DNA from: Fidelibacterota bacterium
GTDB taxonomy: Bacteria; Fidelibacterota; UBA2242; B5-G15
Length of the DNA stretch: 7,693 bases
Direction: 5' to 3'
NCBI GenBank assembly: GCA_003645825.1
Contig: QNCQ01000074.1
Coordinates: 1 to 7,693, forward strand
Shown here one piece after another: positions 7,692-7,693 of this stretch (position 1 is the first letter of the stretch; the number at the start of each line of letters is the position of its first letter). Made by a program: the position numbers and the translations under genes. The notes under the pieces are model-generated. The model worked only from the letters and a program-made list of their open reading frames with translations, had not been told where the DNA came from and did not search any database.

Positions 7692-7693
7692 GG

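Overview
The window looks like part of a chromosome from a Gram-negative (diderm) bacterium of the FCB assemblage, meaning Bacteroidota relatives such as Ignavibacteria, Calditrichota, KSB1- or Marinimicrobia-like lineages. The basis is the gene content: a type IX secretion (T9SS)-type C-terminal tail carrying the YPNPFNP motif, a TonB-dependent receptor with an N-terminal carboxypeptidase-regulatory-like domain, and a PorV/PorQ-family protein. The phylum cannot be fixed from this window. The DNA is moderately AT-rich, the coding strand is visibly richer in G than C, and arginine is mostly encoded by AGA/AGG (11 of 13 Arg codons in the last gene).

The layout is five genes on the + strand, packed end to end: (1) the 3' end of a large secreted protein with the end of an Ig-like domain, a golvesin/xanthan-lyase-type domain and a canonical sorting tail (1-875); (2) a TonB-dependent outer-membrane receptor (898-3798); (3) a secreted protein of unknown function with a fibronectin-III-like domain and a divergent T9SS-like tail (3813-5909); (4) a PorV/PorQ-family outer-membrane protein (5957-6910); (5) an unrecognised, probably outer-membrane, beta-barrel protein (6945-7691). 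The gaps are 22, 14, 47 and 34 bases, none holds a convincing terminator or promoter, and no stretch over 300 bases lacks a gene. I saw no RNA genes, mobile elements, CRISPR arrays or large repeats.

Every product appears to be exported: genes 2-5 have N-terminal signal peptides, and gene 1 carries a cell-surface/secretion tail. The simplest reading is an envelope operon in which the receptor imports a ligand, the tailed proteins act at the surface or outside the cell, and the PorV/PorQ-type protein and the small barrel serve secretion, anchoring or transport. The ligand is not identifiable. The most interesting unit is genes 2-5: the uncharacterised tailed protein occupies the place that a SusD-type lipoprotein takes beside SusC receptors, and is followed by a PorV/PorQ relative. 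This is a hypothesis from gene order and domains, not a demonstrated system.
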